Assembly (NCBI GenBank): GCA_002368665.1
Contig: DFEK01000001.1
Coordinates: 419,921 to 483,920, forward strand
DNA: 64,000 bases
Source of the DNA: Lachnospiraceae bacterium UBA3804
GTDB taxonomy: Bacteria; Bacillota; Clostridia; Lachnospirales; Lachnospiraceae
Direction of reading: 5' to 3'
Part shown: positions 50,959 to 59,511 of the stretch, piece after piece
How the letters are laid out: every line of letters starts with the position of its first letter
How positions within the stretch are numbered: the stretch's first letter is position 1
The notes under the pieces: model-generated
Told to the model about the DNA's origin: nothing
The model's database searches: none
What the model saw: only the letters and a program-made list of their open reading frames with translations
Made by a program: the position numbers and the translations under genes

Positions 50959-51762
50959 TTACTTCATCAGATCCACAATGGAATTTCTCTTGCACTTCTC
51001 TTTGCAGGTACCGCAGCCGATACATTTCTCCTGATCGATATGTGCATGCATATTCTCAACGGTAATTGCTTGTGCAGGACAGTTCTTTGCACACATTCCA
51101 CAGGCGATACAGCTGACTTTACATTCTTTCATGGCCTGAGGTCCTTTGGACTTGGACGAGCAGGCAACGGCAAAAGGTGCATCATAAGGAATCAGCTCGA
51201 TTAAGTTTCTCGGGCAAGTCGCGATACATTTACCACAGGCTTTACACTTCTCTTTATCGACCAGTGCCACACCGTTTACCACATGAATCGCATCGAACGG
51301 ACAAACTTTAACGCAGCTGCCGTATCCGTCGCATCCGGAATTACAGCTCTTCGGTCCCTGATTCGGAACAAAAGCCATCATCTGGCAATCCTTCTGACCG
51401 GTGTAATGATAATCATCATGCGTTTTCTCACAGTCACCCTGGCATTTTACGAATGCTACCATTCGTTTGGCTTTCTCGGCCTTAACGCCCATGATTTCAC
51501 CGACTTTGGCAGCAACGGGATCTCCGCCGACGGGGCATGCACTTACGGGCGCTTCTCCTTTTACAATGGCAGCCGCGCAACCGGAACATCCGGGATATCC
51601 GCATCCACCGCAGTTATTGCCGGGTAAAACAGCAAGAACTTTCTCTTCTCTTTCATCCACTTCTACTTTAAATACATTTGCCGCAACACCAAGGAAGATT
51701 CCGATGAATAAACCGATGGCTGCCACAATGGCAACGGCAATGATTATTCCTGTAACATTCAT
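50959..51762 (-). CDS. rnfB: Rnf complex subunit RnfB (ferredoxin-type electron transfer protein)
   Basis: Peripheral subunit that accepts electrons from ferredoxin. The 267-residue protein has an N-terminal membrane helix, the cluster-binding domain with CGGCGYPGCSGCAA, and four further 4Fe-4S-type motifs (CDGYGSCVKVCP, CKACGKCIATCP, CIACGMCAKNCP, CIGCGTCKEKCK). The rich set of clusters is typical of clostridial RnfB. Last gene of the operon, 12 bases after rnfA. Confidence 0.95.
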   Translation of the reverse strand: MNVTGIIIAVAIVAAIGLFIGIFLGVAANVFKVEVDEREEKVLAVLPGNNCGGCGYPGCSGCAAAIVKGEAPVSACPVGGDPVAAKVGEIMGVKAEKAKRMVAFVKCQGDCEKTHDDYHYTGQKDCQMMAFVPNQGPKSCNSGCDGYGSCVKVCPFDAIHVVNGVALVDKEKCKACGKCIATCPRNLIELIPYDAPFAVACSSKSKGPQAMKECKVSCIACGMCAKNCPAQAITVENMHAHIDQEKCIGCGTCKEKCKRNSIVDLMK

Positions 51763-51773
51763 CTTTCTTCCTC

Positions 51774-52364
51774 CTAAATCAGACCCGCAAATCCGCAGAA
51801 CGCAATTGCCATAAGGCCTGCCGTAACGAGTACGATCGGCATTCCCCTGAAAGGCTTCGGAATATCGTTATATTCCATCTTCTCACGGATTCCGGCTAAG
51901 ATGATAATGGCTACGGCAAATCCGGCAGCGGTTGCAAAACCGTTGATTACGCCGGTTAAAATATCATAGCCGTAATTTACGTTGTTAATCGCAACACCGA
52001 GTACGGCGCAGTTAGTGGTGATCAAAGGAAGATATACACCAAGAGCTTCATACAGAGGTTTTACGAATTTCTTTAAGAACAGTTCGACGAACTGAACCAG
52101 CGCCGCAATGATCAGAATGAACACGATCGTCTTAAGGTACGTTACATGAAGCGGCGTTAAAATAAACTTGTAGATCACACCCGCAACAAGGCTTGACAAG
52201 GTAATGACGAAAATAACCGCACCACCCATTCCGGCAGCCGTTTTAACCTTCTTACTTACACCAAGGAAAGGACAAAGGCCGAGGAACTGGCTTAAGACAA
52301 CGTTACTTACCAGGGAGGAAGTAATCGCAATAACAACTAAATTCAAAACATAAGATCCGTTCAT
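51774..52364 (-). CDS. rnfA: Rnf complex subunit RnfA
   Basis: Integral membrane subunit of 196 residues with six membrane segments, homologous to RnfE and NqrE. The SNVVLSQFLGLCPFLGVSKK segment has the conserved cysteine thought to bind a 2Fe-2S or 4Fe-4S centre with RnfE; a second one is in TNCAVLGVAI. Start abuts the rnfE stop. Confidence 0.95.
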   Translation of the reverse strand: MNGSYVLNLVVIAITSSLVSNVVLSQFLGLCPFLGVSKKVKTAAGMGGAVIFVITLSSLVAGVIYKFILTPLHVTYLKTIVFILIIAALVQFVELFLKKFVKPLYEALGVYLPLITTNCAVLGVAINNVNYGYDILTGVINGFATAAGFAVAIIILAGIREKMEYNDIPKPFRGMPIVLVTAGLMAIAFCGFAGLI

Positions 52365-53243
52365 TTAGTTTTCCTCCTTTCCGGTAATTTCTTCCGAAAC
52401 CGCTTCAACTTCGGTCTCGACTTTTTTACTTACCTTCTCAGGCTCGATAAGTCTCTTTGCACAGCCGGTATCACCACAGGACATGCAATCATGGCTGCAA
52501 CCTGACTGAATCTTGCTCATATCCTTACCCTTTGCTTCACCCTTCGCCTTAATGACATTCTGAATTGCCGTAAGAATGGCAAGTACAAAGAATGCACCGG
52601 GCGCCATGATCAGGATACCGATCGGTGAGTAAGAAGAAAACTCTCCGGTGAAGAAATGGTTTAATCCCTGCACGAAATTGGATGCGGAATCGGGATTGAA
52701 TACTTTATTGGTAAGCTCCACAAGTAATACGGGAATGGTCGTTCCGTATACATCCGGACCGGTAAAACCGAAAATGGATGCATTTCCGAAGAACTCTCTG
52801 ACCATACCGATCAGAGTAAGCGCTACGGTAAAGCCAAGGCCCATTCCGATACCGTCGAAAAGTGACGGCATCATCTTATTCTTGGATGCGTAGGATTCCG
52901 CACGGCCGAGGATAATACAGTTAACAACGATTAAGTCAATGTAAATACCGAGGGATGCATATAATCCCGGTACATAAGCTTCCATAAGCAGTCCCACAAC
53001 GGTAACCAGGGAAGCAACAATTACGATATAAGCAGGGATTCTGACCTTATCGGGAATGACTTTTCTGAGTGCCGAAATAAGCAGGTTGGATAAAGCCAAA
53101 ACCACAAGCGTGGAAAGTCCCATACCGAGACCGTTGATCGCGGAAGTTGTAACCGCAAGTGTAGGACACATACCAAGTGTCAGAACGAAAGTCGGATTTT
53201 CTTTAATTAAACCGTTATACAGTCTTTCCAAACAGGTTTTCAT
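52365..53243 (-). CDS. rnfE: Rnf complex subunit RnfE
   Basis: Membrane subunit, 292 residues, paralogue of RnfA. Contains NPTFVLTLGMCPTLAVTTS and VVNCIILGRAES with the conserved cysteines. The C-terminal extension is hydrophilic and Cys-rich (CSHDCMSCGDTGC), followed by a Glu-rich tail, which is unusual compared with the membrane core alone. Overlaps rnfG by one base. Confidence 0.94.
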   Translation of the reverse strand: MKTCLERLYNGLIKENPTFVLTLGMCPTLAVTTSAINGLGMGLSTLVVLALSNLLISALRKVIPDKVRIPAYIVIVASLVTVVGLLMEAYVPGLYASLGIYIDLIVVNCIILGRAESYASKNKMMPSLFDGIGMGLGFTVALTLIGMVREFFGNASIFGFTGPDVYGTTIPVLLVELTNKVFNPDSASNFVQGLNHFFTGEFSSYSPIGILIMAPGAFFVLAILTAIQNVIKAKGEAKGKDMSKIQSGCSHDCMSCGDTGCAKRLIEPEKVSKKVETEVEAVSEEITGKEEN

Positions 53244-53878
53244 CAGTTTTCTCCTCCTTCCGCCAAAGCATTTGCATAACGCATTCCGAAGTTTACTCCT
53301 CTGGTCACAGCCTTTGAAGTGATTGTTGCGGATGTAATGGCATCGATCTGCGAATCACTTGTTTTACCGCTCTTGGTCACGGTAAATTCAGGCCCGTCAA
53401 CATTTCTGAACTGGGGAACCAGAACTTCGGAAGCTCTCATACCAAGTCCGGGAGTCTCATGAATTTCCAGAATGGAAATACCTTTTAACTTACCGTCGGT
53501 GGTAACACCCATGTAGAAACGGATGTCTCCGCCGTAACCTTCCTTTGTCGTTACGGAAATGACGTTTCCGTATAAGGTTCCGGACTGCGTTTTTGCTTCA
53601 TATACTTCGTTTACGGTAGCTTTAATGTCGGAACCTGCAGTGATCTGTGCAAGAACATCTTCATTTACTTCGACCTGCTCAAAGGTTAAGCTTTCCACTT
53701 CCTTTAATTCTCCGTTGGCATCAGCCTCTTTGAAAACCTCCGCGCAGGCATTTGCCTGTTTCTGAAGTTTCTGCACTTCGATCGGGGATTTGGTAAGTTC
53801 ATATACGAATCCCAAAATTCCGCCGGCTACGAGGGTGATGAGGAAGATGATCAGGGTATCTTTCATTATTCCTTTCAT
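53243..53878 (-). CDS. rnfG: Rnf complex subunit RnfG
   Basis: 211-residue subunit with one N-terminal membrane anchor and a large extracytoplasmic FMN-binding domain. The covalent FMN site is the Thr in DAITSATITSKAV, a target of the ApbE flavin transferase. Overlaps rnfD by four bases. Confidence 0.95.
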   Translation of the reverse strand: MKGIMKDTLIIFLITLVAGGILGFVYELTKSPIEVQKLQKQANACAEVFKEADANGELKEVESLTFEQVEVNEDVLAQITAGSDIKATVNEVYEAKTQSGTLYGNVISVTTKEGYGGDIRFYMGVTTDGKLKGISILEIHETPGLGMRASEVLVPQFRNVDGPEFTVTKSGKTSDSQIDAITSATITSKAVTRGVNFGMRYANALAEGGEN

Positions 53879-54843
53879 GCTTTCTCCCCTCCCTTCCCGA
53901 AGGCCTTAGGCATCGTAATCTTCTCAATTAAGGGAACAAGTAAGTTTCCGATAATAATTGCATAGGAAACACCTTCCGCACCGGGTCCGAACAGACGGAA
54001 CAGACCGGTTAAAACACCAAGAAAGATACCATACAGGTACTGACCCTTCTTGGTAATCGGGCGTGTCGTATAATCCGTGGCCATAAAGAACGCACCGAGC
54101 ATCAGACCACCACCGGAAAGCTGACCGCAGAAATACTGCCAGTCAATAAATACATTGCTGTCATGTGTAATATATGCGATCAAACCTGTCGGACAGAAAA
54201 TTGCAACGAAAATCGCAAAGGAAACCAGGTAGGTTCCCGGAATTCTTAAATCAATTACGCCAAGTGCAATTAAGAAGCATGCACCGAGAACAATGGCAAT
54301 GACCGAAGTCTCACCGATGGTACCTCCGGTACGGCCGATCACCATATCAAAGACATTCACCTGGCCGCCCTCTTTTAAAATTGCCAAAGGCGTAGGTCCG
54401 GTCACGGTATCGCAATCGAAATTGGTCATATATTTTGCAAAAGAAATAACCAGAAAACATCTTGCTCCGAGGGCCGGGTTCATAAAGTTCTGACCAAGAC
54501 CGCCGAACAATAATTTAACGACTACGATTGCAAATACAGCACCTAAAATCGCAATGTAAACCGGAAGATGCGGAGGCAGGTTCAATGCCAAAAGCAGACC
54601 GGTTACGATTGCACTGCCGTCTTTGATCGTAGACGGCTTCTTCATAATTTTACAGAATAAATGCTCCGTAAGAACAGCGGTTCCCACGGTTACCAATACC
54701 AAAAGTGCGGCATACCATCCGAAACGAATAATACCGTAAATCGTTGCGGGAAGTAATGCAATGACCACTGCAAACATGATCTGGGATGTTGTCACCCTGG
54801 AGCGCACGTGCGGATTGGATGATACTTCCATATACTCCTTCAT
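53875..54843 (-). CDS. rnfD: Rnf complex subunit RnfD
   Basis: 322-residue membrane protein with about nine segments, homologous to NqrB. Covalent FMN-binding threonine is in VTGPTPLAIL. Segments GLGQNFMNPALGARCFLV and GSAIVTGLLLALNLPP are typical. Nine bases downstream of rnfC. Confidence 0.95.
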   Translation of the reverse strand: MKEYMEVSSNPHVRSRVTTSQIMFAVVIALLPATIYGIIRFGWYAALLVLVTVGTAVLTEHLFCKIMKKPSTIKDGSAIVTGLLLALNLPPHLPVYIAILGAVFAIVVVKLLFGGLGQNFMNPALGARCFLVISFAKYMTNFDCDTVTGPTPLAILKEGGQVNVFDMVIGRTGGTIGETSVIAIVLGACFLIALGVIDLRIPGTYLVSFAIFVAIFCPTGLIAYITHDSNVFIDWQYFCGQLSGGGLMLGAFFMATDYTTRPITKKGQYLYGIFLGVLTGLFRLFGPGAEGVSYAIIIGNLLVPLIEKITMPKAFGKGGEKA

Positions 54844-54852
54844 AATGCCCTC

Positions 54853-56172
54853 CTACTTTTTCTTTCTGTCTGCGAGAATCATTCTTCGCATGGATTTAAT
54901 GGACTGGGTCAGCTGTCTCTTTGCGGGACAGATGTAAGAACAACATCCGCATTCACAGCATTCCATTCCGTTATTGGCTTCAAACGCTTCTTTGTCTTTA
55001 TGCTGGGCGAAATCCGCAAGTCTCGACGGAACCACTCTTCCGGGGCAGACTTCCACGCATCTTCCGCAGTTGATACAAGCGGTTTCCACTGCAGAGGATA
55101 CATCGTCATGGCTTAAGCAAAGCAATGCGGACGAGGTTTTGGTGCATGGAACATTGATATCGAAAATAGCAAATCCCATCATCGGTCCGCCGGAAACAAT
55201 CTTCTCGGGCTCTTTCACAAAACCGCCTGCTTCCTCTATCAGCTCCGCATAATTTGTACCGATGGGTACGGAGAAATTCTGCGGATGTTTGATGCAGTCA
55301 CCTGTTACGGTAACGATTCTCTTCATCAAAGGACGGCCTTCTTTCACCGCATTGTATACAGCGATGATTGTATCCGTATTGTTTACCACGCAGCCTGCAT
55401 CGGCGGGAAGCATTGAGGAATTGATTGCTCTTCCGGTGCACGCATAGATCAGCTGACGTTCGGAACCCTGCGGATACTTGGTCTTCAAAGTCGCAACGGA
55501 AATCCTGTTGTTATCGGCCGTCAGTTTCTTTAAGATCTTAATGCAGTCGGGTTTATTGTCTTCTACGGCAAGAATTCCGTGCGCATTGTCAAACAGTCTT
55601 AAAATGATTGCAAGACCTTCAACAAGCTTTTCCGGCTGCTCGATCATTTTACGGTAGTCGGACGTAAGATACGGTTCGCACTCCGAGCAGTTGGCAATGA
55701 CATAATCAATCTTGTCAGGCTCTTTCGGAGAAAGCTTTACGTGAGTCGGGAAACCGGCTCCGCCCATGCCGACAATACCGGCTTCTCTGATCATGCCGAT
55801 AATGTCTTCCTTCAGCAAAACTTCAACGGGCTTAGGCTCGGGAAAGTCTACTTCTTCATACTTTCCGTCGTTCTCAATCACAATACTCATGACATTGTCA
55901 CCCGTGATGACACGTCTGGGCTCTACGGCTTTCACCGTACCGGAAACCGAAGCATAGATCGGAGATGATACGAATCCGTTTGCTTCCGCAATTTTCTGAC
56001 CCACTTTTACCGTGTCGCCTTTGGCTACAATGGCATTTGCCGGAGCACCGATATGCTGGGAAAGAGGATACACCAGATCTCCCTTGGGAAGATACTGTTT
56101 AATCGGTCTGTCTTTCGACGATTCCTTTCCTTCATAGGGGTGAATTCCGCCATGAAACGTAAATCTGGCCAT
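54853..56172 (-). CDS. rnfC: Rnf complex subunit RnfC
   Basis: NADH-binding peripheral subunit, 439 residues, first gene of rnfCDGEAB. The FMN/NAD region has GMGGAGFPTHVKLS, and two 4Fe-4S motifs follow, CINCGRCVEVCP and CCECGCCSYICP. The complex couples ferredoxin oxidation to NAD reduction while pumping sodium or protons. AAGGAGTGTTTAAGT precedes the ATG. No adjacent hydrogenase or formate enzyme. Confidence 0.96.
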   Translation of the reverse strand: MARFTFHGGIHPYEGKESSKDRPIKQYLPKGDLVYPLSQHIGAPANAIVAKGDTVKVGQKIAEANGFVSSPIYASVSGTVKAVEPRRVITGDNVMSIVIENDGKYEEVDFPEPKPVEVLLKEDIIGMIREAGIVGMGGAGFPTHVKLSPKEPDKIDYVIANCSECEPYLTSDYRKMIEQPEKLVEGLAIILRLFDNAHGILAVEDNKPDCIKILKKLTADNNRISVATLKTKYPQGSERQLIYACTGRAINSSMLPADAGCVVNNTDTIIAVYNAVKEGRPLMKRIVTVTGDCIKHPQNFSVPIGTNYAELIEEAGGFVKEPEKIVSGGPMMGFAIFDINVPCTKTSSALLCLSHDDVSSAVETACINCGRCVEVCPGRVVPSRLADFAQHKDKEAFEANNGMECCECGCCSYICPAKRQLTQSIKSMRRMILADRKKK

Positions 56173-56191
56173 ACTTAAACACTCCTTAGTT

Positions 56192-56221
56192 TTTACAAAA
56201 AATCACACTATTGTCTATAAT
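56192..56221 (+). promoter_or_regulatory. Candidate promoter for the RNase H-fold gene
   Basis: TTTACA (56192-56197) and TATAAT (56216-56221), 18-base spacer. A further TAAAAT at 56301 may mark a second start closer to the gene. Confidence 0.4.
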
Positions 56222-56310
56222 ACTATTTTTAAGGAAGAAATGGTATCATTATTTTGTAAAAACAATAAAGAAAAATCTACATTTTCTTGTGCAATTATGT
56301 TAAAATATAT

Positions 56311-56352
56311 TGCGTGAGATTTGGCGCATCATGCGTAAGCTCAAATCCCGCA
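56311..56352 (+). promoter_or_regulatory. Hairpin in the leader of the RNase H-fold gene
   Basis: GATTTG (56318-56323) pairs with CAAATC (56342-56347), with outer GCG / CGC contacts and an inner GCGCATCATGCG. Its 5' portion GAGATTTGGCGCATC resembles the 5' end of the structured RNA near 34520. Confidence 0.45.
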
Positions 56353-56390
56353 AATCGTCTGAAGAATTATTAAGATGAGGGAGAAACAGC

Positions 56391-57497
56391 ATGAAGACTA
56401 TCATTAACGATTTAGGAGATTTAAAGCCCTCCTATCCCGTGGACCGTCTGGACGAAGCCGAGAATATTCTTTTCATGGATATTGAAACCACCGGTTTTAC
56501 GGCCAAAAGTTCCAATCTTTACCTGATCGGTTGTGCGTATTTCAAGGAAAACGAATGGCATACCATCCAGTGGCTTGCCGAGAATTACGATGAGGAAGTT
56601 CAGGTTCTGAACGCTTTCCTCGAGTATTGCTTAAACTACGGTTTCATCGTTCATTTCAACGGAAACCGCTTCGATCTGCCGTATTTGACACAGAAATGCG
56701 AAATGTACGGTATTCCTTTTAAATTCGATGATTTTAAGGGTGTTGATTTATATAAAAGAATCAAGCCTTACAAGAACTTCTTAAAGCTGGAAAACTGCAA
56801 ACAGACCACGATTGAATCTTTCCTCGGTGTAAAGCGCGAAGATACGTATACCGGCGGAGAACTGATCAATATTTATCATGATTATGTTTGCGAGCATGAT
56901 AAAGAGAAGGAAGCCATCCTTCTTCTTCATAACAAATCCGACTTGGTCGGCATGCTTGATATGCTCTCCGTTCTCGGATTTTCCGACATGTTCAATCTGC
57001 CGATACGCGTCATGAAGGTACAGGCAAATTATTACAATGACTATAACGGAAAGAAACGTCAGGAACTCGTATTAAGCCTTCGTTTCCTATCAGAAATCCC
57101 CGTATCCGTAAGCTACGGAGCAAACGGATGCTATTTTACCGGTAACGGGGTCAACGGTGTCTTGAAAGTGCCTCTTTACAACGAGGAAATGAAGTATTAC
57201 TACTCCAATTACCGTGATTACTACTATCTTCCCGAAGAAGATATGGCGATACACAAATCCGTGGCCGCTTCGGTTGATCCTGACCACAGAAGACAGGCAA
57301 CCGCCGCTACCTGCTATACCAGAAAGGAATCTTCCTATCTGCCTCAGTGGGAGCCGTTATTTACTCCGTTCTTTAAAAGAAGCTTCCGTGATCCTGACTA
57401 CTTCTTCGAATTAACGGATGAATTCAAAACTTCGAGAACTTCCTTCAACAAGTATGCGGAACATGTTCTGCAGAATATGGTTGTAGCCGAGGAATAA
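56391..57497 (+). CDS. RNase H-fold (YprB-like) exonuclease-like protein
   Basis: A 368-residue protein with a ribonuclease H-like (DnaQ-like) 3'-5' exonuclease domain. ILFMDIETTGF carries the first DxE, NGNRFDLPYL the next Asp motif and LLLHNKSDLVGMLDML the H-x-x-x-D motif. This matches the YprB/RNase_H_2 group. The C-terminal 180 residues are family-specific with Tyr-rich strands. Substrate unknown. It stands alone with its own promoter and terminator. Confidence 0.85.
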   Translation: MKTIINDLGDLKPSYPVDRLDEAENILFMDIETTGFTAKSSNLYLIGCAYFKENEWHTIQWLAENYDEEVQVLNAFLEYCLNYGFIVHFNGNRFDLPYLTQKCEMYGIPFKFDDFKGVDLYKRIKPYKNFLKLENCKQTTIESFLGVKREDTYTGGELINIYHDYVCEHDKEKEAILLLHNKSDLVGMLDMLSVLGFSDMFNLPIRVMKVQANYYNDYNGKKRQELVLSLRFLSEIPVSVSYGANGCYFTGNGVNGVLKVPLYNEEMKYYYSNYRDYYYLPEEDMAIHKSVAASVDPDHRRQATAATCYTRKESSYLPQWEPLFTPFFKRSFRDPDYFFELTDEFKTSRTSFNKYAEHVLQNMVVAEE

Positions 57498-57508
57498 TTA
57501 AATTCAAA

Positions 57509-57536
57509 GGGACGGGTTAAACCCCGTCCCTATTTT
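57509..57536 (+). terminator. Terminator of the RNase H-fold gene
   Basis: GGGACGGG-TTAAA-CCCCGTCCC stem followed by TATTTTTG on the plus strand. Confidence 0.85.
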
Positions 57537-57542
57537 TGTCGT

Positions 57543-58313
57543 CTATTTTTTCTCATAGAAGAACGATGCATATCGTCCAAATCCGATTTTCTTATAATCT
57601 ATCATCTGCTCCGTATTTCCAAGGAACAAAAATCCGCCTTTGTTAAGCGATTCATAGAATTGATGGAAAATCCTGTCTTTCACTTCTTCCGTAAAATAGA
57701 TCAGTACATTTCTGCAAACCAGAATATCGACTTTACGGATAAACGGATCGGTGAAAAGATTGTGTTTCTGGAATGTAACACATTTCTTGATTTCATCGCT
57801 TATCACATATTTTCCATTTTCCTGCAATGTAAAATACGACTTAAACTCTTCCGGAACATTGACTATGCTTTTGGCAGAGTATTCGCCGGTCTTGGCCATT
57901 TTAATTGCTTTCTCGTCAATATCCGTCGCGTAGATCTTAAACTTAAACTTGTTATAATACTTAAGCAGAAGCATTGCCAGCGAGTAAGGCTCGTCTCCCG
58001 TGGAGCAGGCGGCCGACCAGATTGTAATCCGCTCTTTCTCCTGAAATTTCGGAAGAATATCCTCTTCTAAGAACTTCCACTGCTCCGGATTCCGGAAAAA
58101 CTCCGACACATTGATCGTCGTATATTCAATGAAATCATCCAGGAGATTTTGGTCTTTCTTCAAGGCCATCAGATACTGGAAATAGTCCAAATAATTCTTC
58201 GAAACCAACAGCGAATCAATCCTGCGTTTCATCTGACGCTCTTTATAAAGCCCTAGATCAATGCCGGTCAATCGAAGGATTTCTCTTTTAAATTGTTCGT
58301 AACTGTAATCCAT
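57543..58313 (-). CDS. cheR: CheR-type methyltransferase
   Basis: Glutamate methyltransferase for chemoreceptors, 256 residues from ATG 58313. The CheR N-terminal helical domain (YEQFKREILRLTGIDLGLYK) and the SAM-binding domain (IWSAACSTGDEPYSLAM; VDILVCRNVLIYF) are seen. A longer reading frame to 58517 overlaps rpsA and the terminator and is rejected. No chemotaxis genes are nearby, so it may act with distant receptors. Confidence 0.9.
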   Translation of the reverse strand: MDYSYEQFKREILRLTGIDLGLYKERQMKRRIDSLLVSKNYLDYFQYLMALKKDQNLLDDFIEYTTINVSEFFRNPEQWKFLEEDILPKFQEKERITIWSAACSTGDEPYSLAMLLLKYYNKFKFKIYATDIDEKAIKMAKTGEYSAKSIVNVPEEFKSYFTLQENGKYVISDEIKKCVTFQKHNLFTDPFIRKVDILVCRNVLIYFTEEVKDRIFHQFYESLNKGGFLFLGNTEQMIDYKKIGFGRYASFFYEKK

Positions 58314-58345
58314 GAATCGATCCGTCCACCCTGACTTAGATATTG

Positions 58346-58371
58346 AAAAACCCCCGGTGCGATACCGGGGG
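58346..58371 (-). terminator. Terminator of the cmk-ispH-rpsA operon
   Basis: CCCCCGGT / ACCGGGGG stem followed by TTTTTC on the minus strand, between rpsA and cheR. Confidence 0.85.
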
Positions 58372-58389
58372 CTGATTTCACACAATGAA

Positions 58390-59511
58390 TTATTCTTCGG
58401 TCTTAACTTCCTCAGCTGCTTCTTCAACAACTTCTGCTGCTTCTTCGGATTCATCCGCATCGGGAAGCAGAGCCTTGATGGATAAGCTGATCTTCTGATT
58501 TTCTTCGCTGAAATCAACGATCTTAGCGGTAACTTCCTGACCCTTGCTTAATACATCGGAGGGCTTCTCTACATGATCCTTGGAAATCTGGGATACATGA
58601 AGCAGTGCGTCAACGCCGGGCTCCAATTCAACGAATGCACCGAACTCGGTCATTCTTGCCACTTTACCGGTAACAACATTTCCTACTGCATACTTGCTTG
58701 CTGCATCTTTCCAGGGATTTGCATCATCAAACTTAGCGGTAAGAGCGATCTTGTTTCCATTGATTTCTTTGATCTTAACCTTAACGGTATCGCCAACCTT
58801 GAAGAGTTTCTTGGGATGCTCGATTCTTCCCCAGCTCATCTCGGAAATATGAAGAAGTCCGTCAACTCCGCCAAGATCAACGAATGCACCGAAATCAGTA
58901 ACATTCTTAACGGTTCCTTCTACAACATCACCGACAGCGATTCTCTCAAGGAGTTCCTTCTGTGCAACTTCTTTCTCTTTCATCAGAAGCTGCTTGCGAT
59001 CGCCGATATATCTTCTCTTCTTCGGATTGTACTCAATCAGAACGAAGGAGATTTCCTGGTTCTCATACTTGCTTAAATCTTTCTCGTAAACATCGGATAC
59101 AAGGCTTGCGGGAATAAAGATTCTTACATCATCAACGACTACGGAAAGACCACCGTTAAGAAGCTGTGCAACCTTTGCGGTAAGAACTTCCTGATTGTTG
59201 AATGCATCTTCCAGTCTCTTGCTGCCTCTGTCGGCAACGATTCTTTTATGGGTTAAGGAAACCTGACCTTCACCGTCATTCACCTTAAGGATCTTTACTT
59301 CCATAACGTCGCCGACTTTAACGGCTTCCTTAAGATTGATGGTCGGATCGTTGGAATATTCCGATTTCGGAAGAATTCCGTCAGACTTATAATCGATGTT
59401 TAAAATCAATTCGTCATCCTTGACATCAATAACCTTTCCTTCAACAATGTCTCCAGTGTGAATAGTTTTTAATGATTCCTCCAGCATTTGTTCAAAAGTC
59501 TGTTCTGACAT
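58390..59511 (-). CDS. rpsA: S1 RNA-binding domain protein (30S ribosomal protein S1-like)
   Basis: 373 residues from ATG 59511 with four S1 domains (about 18-88, 105-170, 187-256 and 273-342; the last two carry VTDFGAFVDL and MTEFGAFVEL), and an acidic C-terminal tail. Helps translation initiation or acts as an RNA-binding regulator. Shorter than the six-domain S1 of Gram-negatives, as usual in Firmicutes. AGGAGGTTCAAAATC precedes the start. The start overlaps the ispH end by 20 bases. Confidence 0.92.
   Translation of the reverse strand: MSEQTFEQMLEESLKTIHTGDIVEGKVIDVKDDELILNIDYKSDGILPKSEYSNDPTINLKEAVKVGDVMEVKILKVNDGEGQVSLTHKRIVADRGSKRLEDAFNNQEVLTAKVAQLLNGGLSVVVDDVRIFIPASLVSDVYEKDLSKYENQEISFVLIEYNPKKRRYIGDRKQLLMKEKEVAQKELLERIAVGDVVEGTVKNVTDFGAFVDLGGVDGLLHISEMSWGRIEHPKKLFKVGDTVKVKIKEINGNKIALTAKFDDANPWKDAASKYAVGNVVTGKVARMTEFGAFVELEPGVDALLHVSQISKDHVEKPSDVLSKGQEVTAKIVDFSEENQKISLSIKALLPDADESEEAAEVVEEAAEEVKTEE

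Noticed and set aside
58314..58517. N-terminal extension of CheR
   Set aside because: It overlaps rpsA and passes through the operon terminator; the CheR family starts at MDYSYEQF.
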